This document shows, piece by piece, positions 17,292 through 25,798 of a stretch of 64,000 nt of DNA. Location of the stretch: contig JADJLA010000018.1 of NCBI GenBank assembly GCA_016705695.1, forward strand, positions 186,001-250,000, given 5' to 3'. How positions within the stretch are numbered: position 1 is the stretch's first letter; the number at the start of each line of letters is the position of its first letter. The position numbers were made by a program, and so were the translations under genes. The notes beneath the pieces are model-generated. The model was not told where the DNA came from. It worked only from the letters and a program-made list of their open reading frames with translations, and did no database searches. Source of the DNA: Sphingobacteriaceae bacterium. GTDB lineage: Bacteria > Bacteroidota > Bacteroidia > B-17B0 > Aurantibacillaceae.

Positions 17292-17985
17292 AGAAAAATT
17301 AAAAATATTATTGGCCGAAGACGATCTTAATTTAGGCTTTCTTTTAGTTGAGTATCTGGAAACTGAAGGTTTTGAAGTAAGGCTTTGTAAAGATGGCGAG
17401 CTCGCGTTAAGAGCTTTCCAAAATAATTTATTTGATCTTTGTTTGTTAGATGTAATGATGCCAAAGCTCGATGGATTTTCTTTAGCAAAGGAGATCCGCT
17501 CACAAGACAAAATGATCCCGGTGATATTTATCACTGCGCGATCTTCAAAAGAAGATAAACTAAAAGGATATGACCTTGACGCGGATGATTATATTACAAA
17601 ACCGTTTGATGAAGAAGAGCTGCTTTGGAAGATAAAGGCTGTTATCCGCAGGATTCCTGAAAGTAAAAATGATGCAAAGATCGAGCTCATTAGCTTAGGA
17701 AGCTATACGTTTGATTTCAATAATCAGTCGCTGATCTTTTCCGGTAAAACAAAACGGATCACTGAAAAAGAAAGCGACATCTTAAAATATTTGTGTGATC
17801 ATAAAAACAAGGTGATAAAAAGAGAGGATGTTCTAAAAGATCTTTGGGGAGAGAATGACTATTTTTTTGGTAGAAGCCTGGATGTGTTCATTACTAAAAT
17901 GCGGAAATACTTAAAGGAAGATCCTAGTTTAAGTATAGAAAATGTTTTTGGTGTAGGATTTATTTTTAATGTTCCCGTAAAATAA
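17284..17985 (+). CDS. OmpR/PhoB-family response regulator
   Basis: A 233-aa regulator: receiver domain (residues 7-120) with acidic pair AEDD, phosphorylation site Asp56 in LLDVMMPK and Lys105 in YITKPFD, followed by a winged-helix DNA-binding domain (about 135-233: ITEKESDILKYLCDHKNKVIKREDVLKDLWG ... RSLDVFITKMRKYL). It is translated together with the upstream kinase (8-bp overlap) and is its expected partner. Confidence 0.96.
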   Translation: MHKEKLKILLAEDDLNLGFLLVEYLETEGFEVRLCKDGELALRAFQNNLFDLCLLDVMMPKLDGFSLAKEIRSQDKMIPVIFITARSSKEDKLKGYDLDADDYITKPFDEEELLWKIKAVIRRIPESKNDAKIELISLGSYTFDFNNQSLIFSGKTKRITEKESDILKYLCDHKNKVIKREDVLKDLWGENDYFFGRSLDVFITKMRKYLKEDPSLSIENVFGVGFIFNVPVK

Positions 17986-18002
17986 AAATAATATAATAAT
18001 AT

Positions 18003-18434
18003 ATGAAAACAACTAAATTTATCTCACTTGCAGTTGCGGCCCTAATTATTGTTGCGTGTAGCTCTCGCAAAAAAACCACAAGCTCAACTACCACAACAAA
18101 CACTCCAACCACAACACCTACTTCAACAGTGGCTTCTGGTCCGGTAATGGTTTTAAAACCTAATGATGGAATATATGCTCCCGGAGATCAAGAGCTGACC
18201 GCCATACAAATTGAACACAAAGATGCGACGGCCTCACAATTAAAAGAAGGTTACGAGCTTTATGTTAAAACTGCTTGCGTTGGATGTCATGAGGCTAAAA
18301 GTATTTACAAACGTCCTTTGGAACGCTGGAAAGACATTGTTGACGATATGGCGCAAAGGGCTAAAATAACCGAAATACAAAAAGACGCTGTTTACAAATA
18401 TGTGCTCGCTATAAAAGCCACACAACCAAAATGA
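18003..18434 (+). CDS. Lipoprotein with a single heme c motif
   Basis: A 143-aa protein with a lipoprotein signal (LIIVACSSRKK, lipobox Cys19), a Ser/Thr/Pro-rich linker (about 23-45) and a small cytochrome-c-like domain. The heme-binding motif CVGCH is at about residues 92-96, and the region ERWKDIVDDMAQRAKITE may supply the distal ligand Met. It is probably anchored in a membrane facing the periplasm and could be an electron carrier or a heme-based sensor. It lies 17 bp behind the response regulator on the same strand and 14 bp ahead of a second lipoprotein. Confidence 0.8.
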   Translation: MKTTKFISLAVAALIIVACSSRKKTTSSTTTTNTPTTTPTSTVASGPVMVLKPNDGIYAPGDQELTAIQIEHKDATASQLKEGYELYVKTACVGCHEAKSIYKRPLERWKDIVDDMAQRAKITEIQKDAVYKYVLAIKATQPK

Positions 18435-18448
18435 GAAAAATAAATTAG

Positions 18449-19186
18449 ATGTCTATTTTAAAAACTCATATTATCCCCTTGGTTCTTATTTCATTAATGG
18501 GTTGTGATAACACAGAATCACCAGATGTTTCAGCTTACAAAAGCTATACGGCAATCGTTCTTGAAGGCGAAAAAGTGGACACCGCGTTTATGTTTGTTAG
18601 TTATGCCGACAGGGGCGCAACAGTTAACACATATACAAACGGAATAATAGACAAATGCTCCGAACTCGTTATTTGGGCAAACGTTTCCGGCTCTGTAAAT
18701 ACAAATATTCCCGGCACTTATATTCTAAGCTATACAGCTGATGATTCTTTAGGAGTTCCTTTGGCTCCTGCAAGCAGAACCGTTCATGTGGTTGAGAATA
18801 GTTCGAATTTTTTAAGTGGCGTATATAAAGTTGCCTTCACGTGTACCGCAATTTCCGGCTCGGACAAGCCTATTGTTACATCTGAAAACTATACGGCCGT
18901 TGTAAATCCTGCAAACGGAAAGGGTCATTTTCAATTACTTCCGCTAAACATAGGTCCTGAACAAGTGATCCCACAGGCGTCATTAAATGGTAATACCATG
19001 TCCGTTGGGTTTTTCAGCGCAAACTATGCCAGTTTCGAGTCTACGGGAACTTTATCTCCCTCAAAAAACACATTCACTATCGAGTCGTGGGCTCAGCGAC
19101 ATTATCCATCTACAAATTTCTATTGCAAAAATGTCTATTCAAAGCTTATTACTATAAAAACAGAACCGGTTGTCGACAAAAAATAA
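18449..19186 (+). CDS. Surface lipoprotein with Ig-like (DUF5011-type) domain
   Basis: A 245-aa protein with a lipoprotein signal peptide (LVLISLMGCDN, Cys20). Residues about 30-112 form an immunoglobulin-like bacterial domain (TAIVLEGEKVD ... NIPGTYILSYTADDSLGVPLAPASRTVHVVE) of the DUF5011/BT_2262 kind. The C-terminal half (SGVYKVAFTC ... SWAQRHYPSTNFYC) is a beta-rich domain typical of Bacteroidota surface lipoproteins. No enzyme motif is seen. It ends 2 nt before the end of a convergent gene. Confidence 0.65.
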   Translation: MSILKTHIIPLVLISLMGCDNTESPDVSAYKSYTAIVLEGEKVDTAFMFVSYADRGATVNTYTNGIIDKCSELVIWANVSGSVNTNIPGTYILSYTADDSLGVPLAPASRTVHVVENSSNFLSGVYKVAFTCTAISGSDKPIVTSENYTAVVNPANGKGHFQLLPLNIGPEQVIPQASLNGNTMSVGFFSANYASFESTGTLSPSKNTFTIESWAQRHYPSTNFYCKNVYSKLITIKTEPVVDKK

Positions 19187-19188
19187 TT

Positions 19189-19830
19189 TTACTCCGGCTT
19201 AAATTTCTTTTGCCACTCTTGTTTTCCCCAATCAATTTCTTCACCGGTTGTTTGCGTTAATTTTCCTGTTGCGTCTATCCAACCCTCCCAGTACAAATAT
19301 TTTGGGTCGCCATTTTCTTTTTTCTCTTTGGCCACGTGTCCACGCATATAGATCTTTCCATCGTTGGTTGTTTTTACATAAGAAACAATTGGGTTGTTCA
19401 GCGCGGCCGGTTTGGCAAGATTTTTATCCCATAGTTGTTTTCCGGTTTTATCAAAACACACTAAGCGCTCCACGCCGCCGCGATATATTTTTGAATTGTA
19501 CTCAAGCATGAATGTATAAAGATTTCCTTTTGCATCTTCGGCAACAACTTGTGTTTCCATTTCCTCAAAGCGATCTTTGATCGTACGCTTCCACGTTTCT
19601 TTTCCTTTCTTATCAAATTTGTAAAGCAAGTTATCGCCAAATGCAGCGCCGCCTCCGTCTTTTGTAAGGATCCACGGTCCACCATAACCGCTCTTTCCTG
19701 CAAAGTCACTAAAATAACTTGAGTAGCCAAGTCGTAGTGGTTTAACGATCTTGGTTAAAGAGTCCATGGTTAGCTGTCCAAACGCTACTGCGCCAAACAA
19801 TAAAAATAAAATGATTGCTTTTTTTCTCAT
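19189..19830 (-). CDS. Secreted PQQ-like beta-propeller fragment protein
   Basis: A 213-aa protein with a signal peptide (MRKKAIILFLLFGAVAFG). Several blade-like repeats are visible: NLLYKFDKKGKETWKRTI, NLYTFMLEYNSKIYRGGVERLVCFDKTGKQLWDKNL and GKIYMRGHV, as in PQQ-like propellers. The number of blades is too small for a full propeller, so it may form an incomplete or multimeric one. No cofactor-binding motif is seen. Function unknown. The next gene upstream on the same strand is the DUF3108 gene, about 100 bp away. Confidence 0.55.
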   Translation of the reverse strand: MRKKAIILFLLFGAVAFGQLTMDSLTKIVKPLRLGYSSYFSDFAGKSGYGGPWILTKDGGGAAFGDNLLYKFDKKGKETWKRTIKDRFEEMETQVVAEDAKGNLYTFMLEYNSKIYRGGVERLVCFDKTGKQLWDKNLAKPAALNNPIVSYVKTTNDGKIYMRGHVAKEKKENGDPKYLYWEGWIDATGKLTQTTGEEIDWGKQEWQKKFKPE

Positions 19831-19927
19831 TGTGTTCTTGTTTAAAATTAAGTTGATGCTTTGTTGTCAAGATACAAACCCACGATCAAATTTAGTGAAA
19901 CATTTTTTGAATTCAAGTCCATTCAAT

Positions 19928-20755
19928 TTATTTGATCTTGCTTTCTTCCGCGTTTCTAAGGTCTTTATAACTTGCCAGCTTAACTTTAATGGAGCCTACT
20001 ATAATTGGCGTTTCAATATAGAGCGGGATCTTATTCTTATCGTCTGTAACCCACACCTTCATTCCTTCGCCTCCTTTAAAAATTGAACCCTCTACTAAAA
20101 GCGGACTAAACTTTATACAATTATAATAACCAAGACTTCCGGCATTATATTTTTCCTTACCAAGATAGCGGATATAAATGGGATAAACTTTTCCGTCGAT
20201 CAAAAGCGACATGCTTATTGTGTCGTTTTTTTGGCGGTTAGAATAATCAATGTTGCGAGCGTAATAAATAGCAGTTAGCACATCAATTGTACAGGGTGTA
20301 GTTTTTACGGTGTCTTTTTGCGCCGGATCGTTTCCGCGTGTTATGGTTGTATAGGCTTGTTTTTTATTGAAGTTAAATACGTAATTGTGTTTATCGTTTT
20401 TATTTCCCTCCTTGATATTAGCAATAGCCGTAAGCGGCCTGAATGTTGCGGAATCTACATACGACTCAAACACATCTTTAACCTTATAGAACCAATCGTA
20501 ATTTGGATACGTACTCCCGCTTCCGTTAAAAACGTATAGTGTTCTGTCTTTTATTTTGGCGGAACCAACTCTAAACGTGGCCTTGCCCGACTCCAACCAT
20601 ATCATTCCCCAGTTATAAATAACCTTATAGTTCAATTCTTCGCCGGGAGAATACGCTGTGTTCTCGCCAACACAATAACTTTGCGAAAAATTATTTGAAG
20701 CAAAAACGAAGCAACATATCGCGATCAAATAATATTTAGAAAGGATTCGGCGCAT
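19928..20755 (-). CDS. DUF3108 periplasmic protein
   Basis: A 275-aa protein with signal peptide (residues 1-25). The DUF3108 pattern is clear: YSPGEELNYKVIYNWGMIWLESGKATF at the start of the mature part, WFYKVKDVFESYVDSATFRPL, a middle PCTIDVLTAIYYARNIDY, and the end GGEGMKVWVTDDKNKIPLYIETPIIVGSIKVKL. The family is widespread in Gram-negative bacteria, beta-rich, and of unknown function, probably periplasmic or surface. Divergent from the FAD-dependent oxidoreductase. Confidence 0.85.
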   Translation of the reverse strand: MRRILSKYYLIAICCFVFASNNFSQSYCVGENTAYSPGEELNYKVIYNWGMIWLESGKATFRVGSAKIKDRTLYVFNGSGSTYPNYDWFYKVKDVFESYVDSATFRPLTAIANIKEGNKNDKHNYVFNFNKKQAYTTITRGNDPAQKDTVKTTPCTIDVLTAIYYARNIDYSNRQKNDTISMSLLIDGKVYPIYIRYLGKEKYNAGSLGYYNCIKFSPLLVEGSIFKGGEGMKVWVTDDKNKIPLYIETPIIVGSIKVKLASYKDLRNAEESKIK

Positions 20756-20828
20756 CGATAGTTTAGATCCTCAACAAGGTACCTGTTTTTTGTGGAACCC
20801 GAAAATGCGATTTTGAATCTCGATCTTG

Positions 20829-20860
20829 TTTGCCCAACTGAAATCGGAGTGTTATCTTTA
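20829..20860 (+). promoter_or_regulatory. Promoter of the FAD-dependent oxidoreductase gene
   Basis: TTTG at 20829-20832 and TATCTTTA at 20853-20860 are 20 nt apart, matching the Bacteroidota -33/-7 arrangement with one mismatch in the -7 box. The box ends 4 nt before the ATG at 20865, so the transcript should be leaderless. Confidence 0.55.
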
Positions 20861-20864
20861 GGGA

Positions 20865-22337
20865 ATGTCTAAAAAATATTCTCGAAAAGATTTTTTAAGA
20901 ACCGGTTCGCTTGCAGCGGCCGGTTTATTACTTGGCGCTTGCGGAAACGATCCTGTTGAGAGAAAAGAAGTGGTTGTAAAAGAAACTCCTTTTGACACCC
21001 TTGCTACTTCCGATCCGGTTGAAGAAAACTTTGATGTTGACATCATGGAAAAAGAAGGCAACAAGCGTTATGAGGGATTTCGTTTAGGTTTCAATAAACG
21101 TTTTGATAAATATCCCCTAGCCATCGCCCTTCCTAAAACAACTGCCGAAGTTGCCGAAGCTGTTCGTTATGCTAGACATCACAATTATCCAATTGCCATA
21201 CGAAGTGGTGGACACAGCATGGAGGGGTTTTCCTCAAACGATGATGGCCTTATGATCAATCTTTCAGACATGGATTCTGTCGAATTTTTGGAGGACAACA
21301 AAATAAAAGTTGGTCCCGGCTGTACGCTTTCAAATTTGTACGATCACATTTTACCAAAGGGTAGAATTATTCCTGCGGGCTCTTGCGGAAGTGTTGGTGT
21401 AGGTGGATTAACAACCGGCGGAGGTTACGGATTATTCTCTCGTGAATTTGGATTGACCTGTGATCATTTAATAGAGGCAACGATGGTAGATGGTAACGGA
21501 AAAATAATTTCTTCCAAAGACGATGCGGAATTGTTGTGGGCTTTACGCGGAGGCGGTTCCGGAAATTTTGGAATTGTTACCGAAATGGTATTTCGCTCTC
21601 ACGAAGCGCCGCCCAATATGATCTCTCATCATTTTAAGGCGCGCAAATTAGATCCTGATCGCGCAACTGCTATTTTGGAAAAATGGATGTTTCACACACA
21701 AAACCTTCCTCACTCTTGTTTTTCGGCATATGTTCTGAATGGAGGAACGCTTAACATCTTAATTACCAATTTTGCAGGGGAAGATAATGAGGGCGTAGAG
21801 TCGTTTATTGAAGGGCTGAAAGGCGAAACAGACGAATACAAAAAAGGCGAGCGCTTAGAGTTAGCAAAAAAATTAAAGAATTACTACGGCTCGAAAATTC
21901 CATTGAATTTTAGAAATTCCTCTGCGGGTTTCTATAAAGATTTTGATCATATATCAGGATGTATTGGAACAGTTTTAAAAAGCATCATCGACAATAAAGG
22001 AATGATCTTCCAGGTAAACACCCTTGGGGGAAAAGTAAAGGATCCATTGTTTGCAAACGATTCGTGTTTTCCTCATCGTGAATATGATTTTATTTCCGAG
22101 ATCCAAGCATACTGGACCGAAGATTACAAAGAAATGGGGCTCCATCAGGTTACGCACGATTGTTTAGAGTTGTTGAAAGCAAACAACATCAATGCCCAAT
22201 ATTTTAACTATTGCAGTGTAGAATTCGCTGATTGGCAAACCGCGTATTATGGTAAAAATTACGAGCAGCTAAGAGAAATTAAGCGGAGATATGATAAAGA
22301 TAATTTTATCAGGCATCCCCAAAGTATTGAACTCTAA
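20865..22337 (+). CDS. Berberine-bridge-type FAD-dependent oxidoreductase
   Basis: A 490-aa exported oxidoreductase. The N-terminus (SRKDFLRTGSLAAAGLLLGAC) resembles a Tat/lipoprotein signal, although the twin-arginine is Arg-Lys. A PF01565-type FAD domain (about 75-245) contains IRSGGHSMEG, whose His is the usual covalent FAD site, and GLTCDHLIEA, whose Cys is the second covalent site of bicovalent enzymes. The C-terminal BBE segment (YFNYCSVEFADWQTAYYGKNYEQLREIKRRYDKDNFI) is complete. Substrates in the family are alcohols, sugars or aldehydes; the one here is not known. Confidence 0.9.
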   Translation: MSKKYSRKDFLRTGSLAAAGLLLGACGNDPVERKEVVVKETPFDTLATSDPVEENFDVDIMEKEGNKRYEGFRLGFNKRFDKYPLAIALPKTTAEVAEAVRYARHHNYPIAIRSGGHSMEGFSSNDDGLMINLSDMDSVEFLEDNKIKVGPGCTLSNLYDHILPKGRIIPAGSCGSVGVGGLTTGGGYGLFSREFGLTCDHLIEATMVDGNGKIISSKDDAELLWALRGGGSGNFGIVTEMVFRSHEAPPNMISHHFKARKLDPDRATAILEKWMFHTQNLPHSCFSAYVLNGGTLNILITNFAGEDNEGVESFIEGLKGETDEYKKGERLELAKKLKNYYGSKIPLNFRNSSAGFYKDFDHISGCIGTVLKSIIDNKGMIFQVNTLGGKVKDPLFANDSCFPHREYDFISEIQAYWTEDYKEMGLHQVTHDCLELLKANNINAQYFNYCSVEFADWQTAYYGKNYEQLREIKRRYDKDNFIRHPQSIEL

Positions 22338-22406
22338 TTTTTATGCTTTTTTATGGGTTACATATGAGTTCTTGCCGTATCTTTAATATATTAAATACTT
22401 CAAAGA

Positions 22407-23027
22407 ATGTTTTCAAAAATTGAGCTGCCCGCCGCAACAATACGATTTCTAACCCTTGCGTGTTATTTTTTACCTTTTGTGTTTTATTTTTCTACCTGTG
22501 TTGATGGTGTTACAAAAAGTGCGTTTAATAAAGCGGATGCTATTAAGCATGAAAAAGAAAAAGTTCTGGTTGAGAAACAGAATATTTTTCAAACCGCGGC
22601 CAACGAAGTTATTGATCACCTCACGTTTAAAGATACCGCCACTTCTTTTACTTCCGAAACAATGCTCATTCTTGAGAATCTTGGAGATAATTGGTATTTA
22701 TATCCCACATTTACTTCTATTTCTGCAATTGGCGTTGCTTTCATTCTCGAAAATCCGTTCGCCAAGATCGTTATTTCACTGAGCGCTTTGTTTTCGCTTG
22801 TTACTTTTTTGCTGTGGAGGTTTTTAGATCGAAAAAAGATCGCGGTCTATGTGATCGGATCGAATTTGTTTTTCGTTCTTGTCTTCTTTGTAACTTGCCT
22901 TGTTATTAACGCCACTTTGCTTTATGGTGCTTACGCACTTTTGTTTTTATTGTTGATACAATTATTCAGCGAAATTCAAAAGCGAAAGAAAATAAACTCT
23001 AACTTCGAGGTCATCAGCCCGAATTGA
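22407..23027 (+). CDS. Multi-spanning membrane protein, function unknown
   Basis: A 206-aa membrane protein with four hydrophobic segments: about residues 12-31, 97-117, 122-141 and 147-185 (the last possibly two helices). An extracytoplasmic loop of about 65 residues (CVDGVTKSAFNKADAIKHEKEK ...) follows the first helix. No family is recognised. The stop overlaps the TTG start of the next gene (TTGA), which indicates translational coupling. Confidence 0.6.
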   Translation: MFSKIELPAATIRFLTLACYFLPFVFYFSTCVDGVTKSAFNKADAIKHEKEKVLVEKQNIFQTAANEVIDHLTFKDTATSFTSETMLILENLGDNWYLYPTFTSISAIGVAFILENPFAKIVISLSALFSLVTFLLWRFLDRKKIAVYVIGSNLFFVLVFFVTCLVINATLLYGAYALLFLLLIQLFSEIQKRKKINSNFEVISPN

Positions 23028-23440
23028 GTTTAAAATTAAAAATAATCCTTTCTGTTGTTGGCCTCTTATTGCTAGCGCCCTTTGTGTTTGACATTCTCAC
23101 TGTAGAAAAGCTTTCGTGGAAGCAAGTGCAAAGTTATGGAGGAATAAGAATTGAACGGCCGCTTGAGGCTGAGGCCGGGTATTATTTACCACTCATTTGC
23201 GATGTGTCGGGCCTTGATTCTGCAACCGTAAGATCAACAGCTTATAGCGCCTCTAATATTTGCAAGCGCACTAAAGCAAAAATTGATGGGCACATGATCT
23301 ATTTAACAATAAGCGCCAGCGACAAGTTTTTTAAAGACGATTCGCCGAAATGTAAGGCCGTTAAGCTTGGTAAATTAGAGCACGGTCACTATTTGGTGTA
23401 TTATGCTACCGGGGAGCTAATCGGAGAGTTTTATATTTAA
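23024..23440 (+). CDS. Membrane-anchored hypothetical protein
   Basis: A 138-aa protein with one N-terminal helix (residues 4-22) and an extracytoplasmic domain with three Cys (59, 80 and 109). No family is recognised. The start codon is TTG, which overlaps the stop of the preceding gene by 4 bp. The end is convergent with the ABC-F gene, 24 bp away. Confidence 0.6.
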   Translation: MSLKLKIILSVVGLLLLAPFVFDILTVEKLSWKQVQSYGGIRIERPLEAEAGYYLPLICDVSGLDSATVRSTAYSASNICKRTKAKIDGHMIYLTISASDKFFKDDSPKCKAVKLGKLEHGHYLVYYATGELIGEFYI

Positions 23441-23464
23441 TATAGATAATTACAAAGAAGCGCT

Positions 23465-25405
23465 TTACATCTCTTGTATCTCCAGCCAGCGCGTGTTCTT
23501 TTTGTCCAAAGAATCCGAAATTGGTTTTAATTTAGCGGTGATCTCCAAAACCTTTCCGTAATCAGTGGCCGAATCAATTATTTGTTGTTCGAGTTCCGCT
23601 TTTTGCTTTTCCAATACAGGGATCTCTTTTTCAATTTCGGCCAACTCGTGTTGAAGTTTAAATGATAGTTTTTTTACCGGTGTTTCTACTTTTGGTTTTT
23701 TTTCTTCTACGGCAATCTTTAACTCGCTTACCCTCTTCTTTTCTTCGGCCTCTGCTTTTGCTAAAGCTACCTCTTGTCGAGTTTCATTTTTTCTACCGTC
23801 TTCTCTTTCGCCTTTCCAGGTTCTATATTCTGTATAGTTGCCCGGAAAATCTTTTATTTCTCCGTTTCCTTCCAATACAAATGTATGATCCACCAAGCGA
23901 TCAATAAAATAACGATCGTGAGATACAATTAAAACACAGCCTTTAAATTCATCTAAAAAATCTTCTAAGGTTTGTAGCGTTACAATGTCAAGATCATTTG
24001 TTGGCTCATCCAGAATTAAAAAATTCGGATTCTTCATTAATACAGTTAATAAGTAGAGGCGTCTTTTTTCTCCTCCGCTTAAAGTGTGCGCATAGCTATA
24101 CTGAACTGCCGGCGAAAAATTAAACCGCGTTAGTAAGTGTGAGGCCGATAAGCTTTGGCCGTTTGCTAAAGGAATGTATTCTGCAATATCTTTTATTATC
24201 TCTATGATGCGCTTATCGTTATTAATGATCATTCCTCCTTGGGAATAATAACCAAACACGATGGTGTCTCCCAACGAAACTTTTCCGGTATCAACGGATT
24301 CTTTGCCTTGAATAATATTTAAAAGCGTGGTCTTCCCTACTCCATTCTTTCCAACAACACCGATTTTTTCACCGGGAATAAACGTATAAGTAAATGGTTC
24401 CGTAATAATTTCCTTGCCTGGGTAATTTTTGGTGATACGATGCATCTCCACAATTTTCGACCCCATGCGTTCCATTTTTACCGTAAGCTCTAGTCGCTTC
24501 TCTACGCGTTTTTGTTTTGCTTTTTGCTCTACCTCATAAAAAGCGTCCACTCGCGATTTTGATTTAACTGTACGCGCTTTTGGTTGTTTGCGCACCCAGA
24601 TCAATTCGCGCTTGTATAAATTCTGTGCTTTATCAAGGGCCGCGTCTTGCATTTCCTCGCGCTCTTTTTTTCTTTCTAAATAGTAATCAAAATTTCCTTT
24701 GTATTCATAAAGCTTATGTTGATCGATCTCAATAATGCGATCACAAACCTCATCTAAAAAATAACGATCGTGTGTTACTAATAATATACTTAACGATTCT
24801 TGCTGTAAATAATTCTCGAGCCACTCGATCATGTCAATGTCCAAATGATTGGTTGGCTCATCCATAATGATCAGTGTTGGTTTATTGATCAGGGTGAGCG
24901 CTAAAGCAACTCTTTTCTTTTGTCCCCCCGATAGCGTTTTAACAATGCGACTTGTGTCGTGAAGCTCTAAGCGTGATAAAATTTCTTTTATGTCTTTTTC
25001 ATAATCCCAAGCGCCTAATAAATTCATTTCGTTAAGCGACTCTTCTAGTTTATCTGCAACATCATTGCTGGTTGATGTTTCGCTCGCTTTTATAACGGCA
25101 TCGTAGTTGCGAATACACTTTACAAATTTATTATCTGCATTATCAATTAATTGTTGAATAGTGGCCTCTTCATCAAAAGTAAAATTCTGGTCCAAAAAAC
25201 CAATGCTTATGTCCTTACGAAAAACAACTTCTCCTTCATCAGGAATTTCAATCCCTTTTAAGATCTTAAATAGCGTTGTTTTTCCCGAACCATTTCGCGC
25301 AACTAGCGCCACTTTTTCGCCATAGTTAATTCCGAAGCTTATTTTAGTGAACAGCTCTTTTGTGCCGTAAGCTTTAGAAAGATTATTTACTGATAAGAGA
25401 TTCAT
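23465..25405 (-). CDS. ABC-F family ATPase (Uup/EttA-like)
   Basis: About 646 aa, two ABC nucleotide-binding domains in tandem and no membrane segments, as in ribosome-associated ABC-F proteins. Walker A: GRNGSGKTTL-like (RNGSGKTT and KNGVGKTT); signatures LSGGQKKRVALA and LSGGEKRRLYLL; Walker B LIIMDEPTNHLD and FLILDEPTNDLD. The C-terminal 85 residues are a Lys/Glu-rich coiled coil (LSFKLQHELAEIEKEIPVLEKQKAELEQQI) as in Uup. The open frame reaches 25501, but the family start is MNLLSVNNLSKAYG, at 25405. The gap upstream holds repeats and a structured element. Confidence 0.93.
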   Translation of the reverse strand: MNLLSVNNLSKAYGTKELFTKISFGINYGEKVALVARNGSGKTTLFKILKGIEIPDEGEVVFRKDISIGFLDQNFTFDEEATIQQLIDNADNKFVKCIRNYDAVIKASETSTSNDVADKLEESLNEMNLLGAWDYEKDIKEILSRLELHDTSRIVKTLSGGQKKRVALALTLINKPTLIIMDEPTNHLDIDMIEWLENYLQQESLSILLVTHDRYFLDEVCDRIIEIDQHKLYEYKGNFDYYLERKKEREEMQDAALDKAQNLYKRELIWVRKQPKARTVKSKSRVDAFYEVEQKAKQKRVEKRLELTVKMERMGSKIVEMHRITKNYPGKEIITEPFTYTFIPGEKIGVVGKNGVGKTTLLNIIQGKESVDTGKVSLGDTIVFGYYSQGGMIINNDKRIIEIIKDIAEYIPLANGQSLSASHLLTRFNFSPAVQYSYAHTLSGGEKRRLYLLTVLMKNPNFLILDEPTNDLDIVTLQTLEDFLDEFKGCVLIVSHDRYFIDRLVDHTFVLEGNGEIKDFPGNYTEYRTWKGEREDGRKNETRQEVALAKAEAEEKKRVSELKIAVEEKKPKVETPVKKLSFKLQHELAEIEKEIPVLEKQKAELEQQIIDSATDYGKVLEITAKLKPISDSLDKKNTRWLEIQEM

Positions 25406-25450
25406 TTTCGCGCTGCAAAGATGGTGATCTTTTTGGATATTCAGCGCATT

Positions 25451-25500
25451 TAGAGGCAGAAAACCACAGAGATGCCTCCGGCATTGCACAGAGGTTTTCA
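25451..25500. repeat. AGAGGCAGAAA repeat carrying a short hairpin
   Basis: TAGAGGCAGAAAACCACAGAG is followed by the hairpin ATGCC-TCC-GGCAT (25472-25484) and TGCACAGAGG. The same layout, with a different stem sequence, occurs at 44098 and 63956. It lies about 45 bp upstream of the ABC-F start. Confidence 0.6.
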
Positions 25501-25556
25501 CGGAGTTTCAGAGAGGGGGTTTGGAAAGTTGCAGCGCCTAAATTAAGGGCGCATAG

Positions 25557-25573
25557 AAAAGCTTCGCTTTTTT
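25557..25573 (+). terminator. Short hairpin with T-run
   Basis: AAAAGC-TTC-GCTTTT followed by two more T. On the plus strand it has the form of an intrinsic terminator although no plus-strand gene precedes it. The TTC loop is like the hairpins in nearby repeats. Confidence 0.4.
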
Positions 25574-25599
25574 ACCATAATGCCTAGTGTGCTGCCGCG

Positions 25600-25728
25600 C
25601 CCGCGATTGTAGCGAAAAGCCCTGCGTAGGACTTTGCATAATGTTTGTTGGGCGAGGAGGCGACCACAGGAAGCCACCGGAGCCCTACAAAGATTGCAAA
25701 GGACAAGCAGGCTTGTAGCGGAAAGCGC
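25600..25728 (+). ncRNA. GC-rich structured element with four nested stems (putative RNA)
   Basis: The stretch 25618-25713 folds into four nested stems on the plus strand: 618-625 with 707-713 (one bulged C), 632-638 with 695-701 (7 bp perfect), 645-653 with 682-690 (one U-U), and 656-665 with 669-678 (A-A mismatch, then tandem G-A/A-A, ACA loop). TTGTAGCG followed by RAAAGC flanks it as a direct repeat (25607-25620 and 25713-25726). No convincing frame crosses it. The non-canonical pairs favour RNA on the plus strand, antisense to both neighbours. It could equally be a mobile repeat; I recall similar sequences recurring in other Bacteroidota. Confidence 0.5.
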
Positions 25729-25743
25729 GAAAAGGCGCCCAAA

Positions 25744-25774
25744 TAAAAAAGACCGCACTCATCGCACGATCTTT
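25744..25774 (-). terminator. Intrinsic terminator of the thiolase gene
   Basis: On the minus strand AAAGATCGTGC pairs with GTGCGGTCTTT (three G-U) around GATGA and is followed by a T-run. It begins 25 nt after the thiolase stop. Confidence 0.7.
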
Positions 25775-25798
25775 CAAATAACAAATCTAATTCAATAA

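Noticed and set aside
25543..25784. Two overlapping minus-strand frames of 71 and 66 codons between ABC-F and thiolase
   Set aside because: They cross the self-complementary element and the thiolase terminator. Their Arg/Cys/Ala-rich composition reflects the GC-rich structure and not a protein.
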